Origin: Streptomyces zhihengii
GTDB taxonomy: Bacteria; Actinomycetota; Actinomycetes; Streptomycetales; Streptomycetaceae
NCBI RefSeq assembly: GCF_016919245.1
Contig: NZ_JAFEJA010000001.1
Coordinates: 3,320,001 to 3,384,000, forward strand
Reading direction: 5' to 3'
DNA: 64,000 nucleotides
The position numbers and the translations under genes are program-made. The notes beneath the pieces were generated by a model. The model did no database searches, was not told where the DNA came from, and worked only from the letters and a program-made list of their open reading frames with translations. The number at the start of each line of letters is the position of its first letter. Positions within the stretch are counted from its first letter, which is position 1. Positions 58,115 to 64,000 of the stretch are shown here, piece by piece.

Positions 58115-58816
58115 ATGACCACGACCTTCAGCGAGCCGCTGCGGCGGCTCACGGAACGCCATGCCGCCTGGGGCGCCGAACAGCTCGACACCTTCAACGA
58201 GTTCCTCCCCGTCGGCGACTGGAGCGCCGATCTCGGGCAGCGCCTGTTCCGTCAGTCGGGGAAGGAGCTGCGGATCTCGCTGCTCGGCACGTTCGAGGTC
58301 AACGAGTGCTCCTGGCTGTGGGCGTGGGCCAACCCCGGCTTCGCCTCCTCGCCGCTCGCCGAGGCGGCCGAGGCGGTCCGGGCCTACGGACACGCGCACG
58401 GGGTGCCGGAGTTCACCGGGGAGCTGGTCCCGCTCGACGGCCACGAGGACCCGCGGACTGCGGCGGAGACCCTGGCGTTCACGGCGATGGGCGTCCTCGG
58501 CGCGACCGGCTACCTCGGGGTCCAGGCCAGCCCGGACGCGCGCGCCTACATGGTCCCGGACGACCCGCAGGTCCCCCGCGCCGAGCCGGACGCGATCACG
58601 CTGCCCCGGGTGCTGCTCACCGGGGCCTCCCTGGTGCCCTGCTCGGCGCGCGCCGTGGTCGAGGGGTACGTCGCCCACCACGCCCTGCCGCACCGCGCCG
58701 CGGCGGACCGGCTGAGCGCGGGCCTGCCCGACGGCGGCACCGTGGAGGTCCTCTTCGACGAGCACGACCGCATCGCCTCCGTCCGCGTCAACACGGGCGC
58801 GCCCGCGGCGTCCTGA
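58115..58816 (+). CDS. DUF6882-like protein
   Basis: 233 residues from ATG 58115; TAGAGT at 58102-58107 gives a leaderless start. Pattern: RHAAWGAEQLDTFNEFLPVG, LGTFEVNECSWLWAWANPGF and GVLGATGYLGVQASPDARAY resemble the DUF6882 family. No catalytic motif known. It stands between the 805-residue gene and mdh. Confidence 0.8.
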   Translation: MTTTFSEPLRRLTERHAAWGAEQLDTFNEFLPVGDWSADLGQRLFRQSGKELRISLLGTFEVNECSWLWAWANPGFASSPLAEAAEAVRAYGHAHGVPEFTGELVPLDGHEDPRTAAETLAFTAMGVLGATGYLGVQASPDARAYMVPDDPQVPRAEPDAITLPRVLLTGASLVPCSARAVVEGYVAHHALPHRAAADRLSAGLPDGGTVEVLFDEHDRIASVRVNTGAPAAS

Positions 58817-58858
58817 GCGACCGGAGCCTCGCTCCGGTACTTCCCCGGGACGGCATGC

Positions 58859-58894
58859 CACCGCCCCCGCCGGCCGGAGCCGACGGGGGCGGTG
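58859..58894 (-). terminator. Terminator of mdh
   Basis: 11-base perfect stem (58859-58869 with 58884-58894), extended by an inner CGGC/GCCG stem; 18 bases after the mdh stop. Confidence 0.85.
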
Positions 58895-58912
58895 TGCGAG
58901 GTGCGGGGCGGC

Positions 58913-60007
<1,095 letters not shown>

Positions 60008-60225
60008 CTATCGGACCCGGGCCCCCGCCCGTCCATGCCCCCTCGCGGCGCGGCCCGTTCCCGCCGCCCCCGCACGCCTCCGCGCGCCGGGCCCGCGCAC
60101 CCTGGCGCGCCCGGCCACCGCATCCGTAGCGCAACGATCACACGATGGCGGAATGGTCACTTCCGTGCCACAGGGAACTGCCGCCCCTTGAACCGTTTTG
60201 GCACGTCCATGACTCTTGAAACCAC

Positions 60226-60267
60226 GACGGCGCCCGTCCTCCCTCGGGGGAGAGGACGGGCGCCGTC
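60226..60267 (-). terminator. Terminator downstream of the DUF3017 gene
   Basis: Perfect 15-base stem (60226-60240 with 60253-60267). The remainder of the 460-base gap 59903-60365 is the mdh promoter side and shows no gene. Confidence 0.8.
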
Positions 60268-60365
60268 CCCGTGTACGGGGGTGGTGCGCAGGCCGTCGCG
60301 GTGACGGCTCCGGGGGTGGTGCGCCCGCCCGGCGGGCGCCTCGCGGGCGCCTTCCGGGCGCGGCT

Positions 60366-61153
60366 CTAGCGGACCGTGAAGTGGACCGCTTCCTCGATGA
60401 TCGGGATGTCCAGCCAGGGCTTGGGCTGGGCCACCAGCGCCAGCAGCACGATCGCCGTGCCCAGCAGCCCGTACGTGACCATGTCGGTGAACCGCGAGCG
60501 GACCGCGAGCATGCCGACGGACGGCATGACACGGCGCAGCACGGCCCCGGTGAGCAGCGCGGCCCCGATCAGGATGATCCCGATCCGGACGGCGTCGGTG
60601 AACGCGTCGGTCCCGACGATCAGCAGACCCGCCGCCGTCATCCCGAGCACCGTCAGCAGCGGCCACTGCCGCGCCGGCGCGGGCGCGTCGCCCGGCGCGG
60701 CCCGGCCGCCGCCCTCGGGGCGCGCGGTGTCCAGGGTGACGGCGGGCGGACGCCGCGAAGCCGACCGACCGGCCTCCTCGCCCTCGTCCGGTTCCCCGTC
60801 GCCCCGCTCGTCCGCCGCCCCGCGGCCCTCGGCCGCGTCCTCCCGCCCCCGTCCCCGTCGCCCGCGCCCGGCGCCGCCTTCGGGGCGGCGCCGTCGGACG
60901 CGGCGGCGGCCGGCGCGTCCGGCACCGAACCGTTCGGCGCCCCGTCGCCCGGCGCCACCGCGGAAGCCGTGCCGTGCGACGCGGCCGTGCCGCCGGACTC
61001 CGCGCCGGCCGGCGCGCCCGCCGCCGAACCGTCCGCGGCGGCAGGGCTCACGTCCGTACCGTCCGCGGCCTGCGGCGCCGGCCCCTCCGCCGTCTCCGGC
61101 GCGGGAGCGTCCTGCCTGCCCGGCGCGGGTGCGGCGCCCGTGGTCTCGCCCAT
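60366..61153 (-). pseudogene. DUF3017 membrane protein gene with a frameshift
   Basis: ATG 61153, 18 bases after folD, starts an Ala/Pro/Gly-rich leader (MGETTGAAPAPGRQDAPAPE). About 100 codons later, at the C-run 60846-60856, the frame has to shift by one base. Only then does it join the segment GREDAAEGRGAADERGDGEP, then RQWPLLTVLGMTAAGL and the three-helix DUF3017 domain ending EEAVHFTVR. Read straight, the first frame continues as Arg-rich nonsense to 60653. Only the last 94 codons have their own ATG (60650), without a ribosome-binding site. The cause is a one-base deletion, a sequencing error in the G/C run, or slippage. Confidence 0.75.
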
Positions 61154-61171
61154 GGCGTCAGCCCTTCCCCG

Positions 61172-62041
61172 TCAGCCCTCGGACGGGGCCGCGACCGCGC
61201 GCTCCGCGGCCTCGACCACGTTGACCAGGAGCTGCGCCCGCGTCATCGGGCCCACGCCGCCGGGGTTGGGGGCGACCCAGCCGGCCACCTCGGCGACGCC
61301 CGGGTGCACATCGCCGACGATCTTGCCGTGCTCGTCGCGGCTGACGCCGACGTCGAGGACGGCCGCGCCCGGCTTCACGTCCTCGGGCTTGATCAGGTGC
61401 GGGACGCCCGCGGCCGCCACGATGATGTCCGCCTGCCGCAGGTGCGACGACAGATCGCGCGTCCCCGTGTGGCACTGCGTCACGGTGGCGTTCTCCGACT
61501 TGCGGGTCAGCACCAGCGGCATCGGGCGGCCGATGGTGATGCCGCGGCCGACGACGACCACGTTCGCGCCCTTGATCTCGACGCCGTGGTGGCGCAGGAG
61601 CTGGACGATGCCGTACGGGGTGCACGGCAGGGGGCCCTCGATGCCGAGCACCAGCCGGCCCAGGCTCATCGGGTGCAGCCCGTCGGCGTCCTTGGCCGGA
61701 TCCATCAGCTCCAGGACCCGGTTTGCGTCGATGCCCTTGGGAAGCGGGAGTTGGACGATGTAGCCGGTGCACTCGGGGTTGTCGTTGAGCTCGCGCACCA
61801 CCGCCTCGATCTCCTCCTGCGAGGCGGTCGCGGGCAGTTCGCGCTGGATGGAGGCGATGCCGACCTGCGCACAGTCACGGTGCTTGCCGTTGACGTACCA
61901 GCGGCTCCCCGGGTCGTCCCCGACCAGCAGGGTCCCGAGCCCCGGGGTGACACCCCGCTCCTTGAGGGCCGCCACGCGGGCGGTCAGATCGGACTTGATC
62001 GCGGCTGCGGTGGCCTTGCCGTCGAGAATCTGGGCAGTCAT
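61172..62041 (-). CDS. folD: Methylenetetrahydrofolate dehydrogenase/cyclohydrolase
   Basis: 289 residues from ATG 62041. Catalytic Lys53 in [11 protein letters not shown], the motif [13 protein letters not shown], the NADP loop [13 protein letters not shown] and the C-terminal [14 protein letters not shown]. It converts 5,10-methylene-tetrahydrofolate to 10-formyl-tetrahydrofolate, downstream of GlyA. Probably co-transcribed with the DUF3017 gene. Confidence 0.97.
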   Translation of the reverse strand: MTAQILDGKATAAAIKSDLTARVAALKERGVTPGLGTLLVGDDPGSRWYVNGKHRDCAQVGIASIQRELPATASQEEIEAVVRELNDNPECTGYIVQLPLPKGIDANRVLELMDPAKDADGLHPMSLGRLVLGIEGPLPCTPYGIVQLLRHHGVEIKGANVVVVGRGITIGRPMPLVLTRKSENATVTQCHTGTRDLSSHLRQADIIVAAAGVPHLIKPEDVKPGAAVLDVGVSRDEHGKIVGDVHPGVAEVAGWVAPNPGGVGPMTRAQLLVNVVEAAERAVAAPSEG

Positions 62042-62300
62042 GACCCCATCCTCCCGGATGGACCCGCCCCGGTTCCAATCCGGGCCGCCCCGGTCTCGCG
62101 GTTCGGTCGCCCGGCCCGGGCGAACAACAGGTTGCACTTGCACAACACCTGTGGGTATCGGCTGGACAAAAAGTCGGCCAAGACATGACGATGAACCGCG
62201 CAGTGCCGCGGGCAGTGCCGGGGGGCCGGACATCGAAGATCGTGCAGTACCTCCGCTCGGACCGCGTCGTCCCCGCACTTCCAACGGAGGAAACACCGCC

Positions 62301-62837
62301 ATGAGCTTCGGCGACCCCAACAACCCCTACGCCCAGCAGGGCCAGCCGCAGGGCCAGCAGCCCGGTTACGGCTACCCCCAGGCCCCGCCGGTCCAGCCCT
62401 ACGGCGGCGGCTACCCGACCGGCCCGGTGGAGATGCCCGGCGCCGTCAAGGCCGCGCGGATATTCCTGTACGTCATCGTGGTCTGCCAGGTCATCGTGGC
62501 CGGCATCTACGGCTACAGCATCTCCGAGTTCGACAAGACGACCTCGGAGCTCAACGGCACCGACGCCGAGGTCTTCGCCGACCTCGGCAAGGGCGTGCTC
62601 GGCTTCCTGCTCGGCCTCTCCCTGGTCTTCGCCGCCCTCGGCCTCGCGCTGGCCCTGAAGTACGCGAGCGGCGGCAACGGCGTCCGCGTCTGCGCCATCG
62701 TCTACGGCTCGTTCGCCATCGTCAGCGGCATCTTCACCATCCCGGTGGGCCTGGTCACGCTGATCGTCGCGATCCTGCTGATCGTGTTCGCGGCGAAGCG
62801 CGACAGCGCCGAGTGGTTCAAGCGCCCGCGCCACTGA
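62301..62837 (+). CDS. Small membrane protein with Gly/Gln/Tyr/Pro-rich N-terminus
   Basis: 178 residues from ATG 62301 with ACGGAGG. A disordered N-terminus ([20 protein letters not shown]) is followed by four membrane helices ([41 protein letters not shown], ending [16 protein letters not shown]). Streptomycetes have several such proteins of unknown role. Monocistronic, with a very strong terminator. Confidence 0.85.
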   Translation: MSFGDPNNPYAQQGQPQGQQPGYGYPQAPPVQPYGGGYPTGPVEMPGAVKAARIFLYVIVVCQVIVAGIYGYSISEFDKTTSELNGTDAEVFADLGKGVLGFLLGLSLVFAALGLALALKYASGGNGVRVCAIVYGSFAIVSGIFTIPVGLVTLIVAILLIVFAAKRDSAEWFKRPRH

Positions 62838-62841
62838 CACC

Positions 62842-62910
62842 CACGGTGCACGGGAAAGGCCGTGGCCCCCGCCCGTCGGGCGGGGGCCACGGCCTTTCCC
62901 GTGCACCGTG
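62842..62910 (+). terminator. 34-base-pair perfect hairpin terminator
   Basis: Arms 62842-62875 and 62877-62910 are perfectly complementary around a single central T. It starts five bases after the stop of the membrane-protein gene. In practice the loop opens to CGTCG or so. Unusually long for a terminator. Confidence 0.9.
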
Positions 62911-63011
62911 ACACCGCGTCCGTGCCACACCGGGCGAAAGGTGTGACCCGGCGGCCGTGCCCTCCCTACCCTGGCGTGACCCATCCGGGGAAGGACAGCG
63001 GGGGAGGACGG

Positions 63012-63848
63012 ATGCACACGATCATCGTGGTGCCAGGGGCCCGGGACACCGCCGTGGCGCCGGACCAGATCCGGCTCGGCCCGGGCGACCGGCTCCGGTT
63101 CGGCCGGACCCCCGGCGGCTCCGGACGGCGGACGCTGGCCATCGACCATCCCGGGGTCTCCCGCACGGCCGGCGAGATCACCGCCGCGGGGACCCACTGG
63201 GCGCTCAGCAACTTCAGCGGCTCCAGCACCTACGTGGTCGAGAACCCGGAGGGCGCCGGGGAGCACATCAAGGTCGCGTCCGGACGCATCGGCGCTCCCG
63301 TGCCCTTCGAGTTCTCACGGATCGTGCTGCCCGCCGCGGACGAGCTGGTCAGCTTCGACGTGTGGGCACCGCGCCACGACTACGCCGACGGGACGGCGGA
63401 CGCCTGCGACGGCGAACCGACCGCGTCCGCCTTCCCCCTGGACCGCACCAGGCGCTACTTCCAGGTCCTCGCCGCCCTCTGCGAGCCCCGGCTGCGCGGG
63501 GCACCGCACGCGCCGCCGCCCACCGTCGACCGGATCGCAGGCCGGCTGCGCCCCCTGTGGCCCGCCGCCAACCGGGCCGCCGTGCAGTGGAACATCGACT
63601 ACCTCGCCGTCAAACTGCGCATCAAACCGGGCCCGGACACCGCGGAACAGGGGCCCCGGCTGCACACCAAGAAGGAGATGCTGGTCTCCCTCGCCCTGCG
63701 CTTCGACCTGGTCCGCGAGGACGACCTGACCGTCCTGACCGGCCCGGCGGGCTGCCCGGACGCGGGGCACGTCCCGGGCCGCGGGGACGCCTCGCGCCGT
63801 ACGCAGGGAGCGGGCGGTGCGGACTTCCCGGGCGGTGCCGTCCGGTGA
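63012..63848 (+). CDS. FHA-like protein coupled to a Ser/Thr kinase
   Basis: 278 residues from ATG 63012 (GGGGAGGACGG upstream). The N-terminal 90 residues have the FHA order: LGPGDRLRFGR, TLAIDHPGVSRTAGEI, WALSNFSGSSTYVVENPEG. FHA domains bind phosphothreonine. The middle holds a helical domain with TRRYFQVLAALCEPRLR and KEMLVSLALRFDLV. The stop overlaps the kinase GTG (GTGA), so it is probably a kinase partner or substrate. Confidence 0.82.
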   Translation: MHTIIVVPGARDTAVAPDQIRLGPGDRLRFGRTPGGSGRRTLAIDHPGVSRTAGEITAAGTHWALSNFSGSSTYVVENPEGAGEHIKVASGRIGAPVPFEFSRIVLPAADELVSFDVWAPRHDYADGTADACDGEPTASAFPLDRTRRYFQVLAALCEPRLRGAPHAPPPTVDRIAGRLRPLWPAANRAAVQWNIDYLAVKLRIKPGPDTAEQGPRLHTKKEMLVSLALRFDLVREDDLTVLTGPAGCPDAGHVPGRGDASRRTQGAGGADFPGGAVR

Positions 63849-64000
63849 CCGGCCGGCGGGAGCCGGAGCCGTACACCGTCGCCGACCTGCCGCGCGGCTA
63901 CCGGGTCGGGCCCTGGGCCGTGGAGAAGCCGCTCGGCTCGGGCGCCTTCGGCCAGGTGTACGCCGCTCGGCACGCGGACGCCGCCGCCGACCCGGCCCGC
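63845..64000 (+). CDS. Ser/Thr protein kinase, N-terminal fragment
   Basis: 52 codons to the window end. After VADLPRGYRVGPWAVEKPLG the glycine-rich loop GSGAFGQVYAARH of a Hanks-type kinase is plain. Catalytic loop and any sensor domain lie outside the window. GTG 63845 overlaps the previous stop. Confidence 0.88.
   Translation, partial: MTGRREPEPYTVADLPRGYRVGPWAVEKPLGSGAFGQVYAARHADAAADPAR

Noticed and set aside
60653..61153. Independent 166-residue protein
   Set aside because: Its second half is Arg-rich nonsense; it is better explained as the frameshifted leader of the DUF3017 gene.

Overview
The window is a piece of a Streptomyces (or very close actinomycete) chromosome. The sequence is very GC-rich with G/C at third codon positions, and many genes start with GTG or TTG. 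Leaderless starts directly after a TANNNT -10 box are common. The gene families are typical of the genus: XRE/DUF397, SCO4848, DUF3017, DUF4328, DUF1272, MocR/AhpD, and a CebR box. From memory, the core order sdhCDAB - D-Ala-D-Ala carboxypeptidase - trpS - glyA - betaine genes - mdh - folD matches the S. coelicolor core chromosome around SCO4820-SCO4860. Accessory islets sit between these core genes.

Layout. 1-1090: 5' part of a secreted GH74 xyloglucanase with a perfect CebR operator. 1361-6449: a DHA2-type MFS exporter, then a tandem-duplicated membrane permease divergent from a TetR regulator across a perfect 16-base palindrome. 6584-8876: an EACC1-like small protein overlapping a caspase-like peptidase that carries a membrane helix and an outer-face domain, a candidate conflict/cell-death module. 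9836-11803: a small protein/HATPase pair and a divergent XRE/DUF397 pair (WhiJ/AbaA-type regulators). 11810-13851: SMI1/KNR4-like protein and a signal-peptidase-like protein lacking the usual lysine. 14009-17596: an uncharacterised protein, a DUF4328 membrane protein and a GH20 lipoprotein. 17967-22110: uraD and succinate dehydrogenase sdhCDAB, closed by a strong terminator.

22265-29690: envelope genes, including a three-gene TetR-linked operon with twin operators, a metallophosphoesterase, a SCO4848-family protein, a carboxypeptidase and a BrkB protein. 29785-36131: 2H phosphoesterase, trpS, glyA, rocD and a pair resembling E. coli YgiB/YgiC. 36520-38305: a more AT-rich XRE-ImmA/IrrE gene with an unknown partner, probably acquired. 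38395-47344: DMT transporter, MocR/AhpD/PEP-mutase-like group, small proteins and a Uma2-family nuclease. 47440-54879: six overlapping or closely packed reading frames for choline-to-betaine oxidation and betaine uptake, with a Pro/Arg-rich reading frame inserted between ATPase and permease.

55027-55466 is a cluster of GC-rich repeats including two MITE-like elements. It is followed by the most unusual locus: a promoter firing onto a complete tRNA-Arg(UCG)-like cloverleaf (55546-55619) that ends three bases before the ATG of an 805-residue protein of unknown function. 58115-62041 carries a DUF6882-like gene, mdh, a frameshifted DUF3017 gene and folD. The window ends with a small membrane protein closed by a 34-base-pair hairpin, and an FHA-like protein coupled to the start of a Ser/Thr kinase.

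No CRISPR array, IS element, integrase, rRNA or origin was seen. All functions are read from the sequence and family knowledge without database searches.
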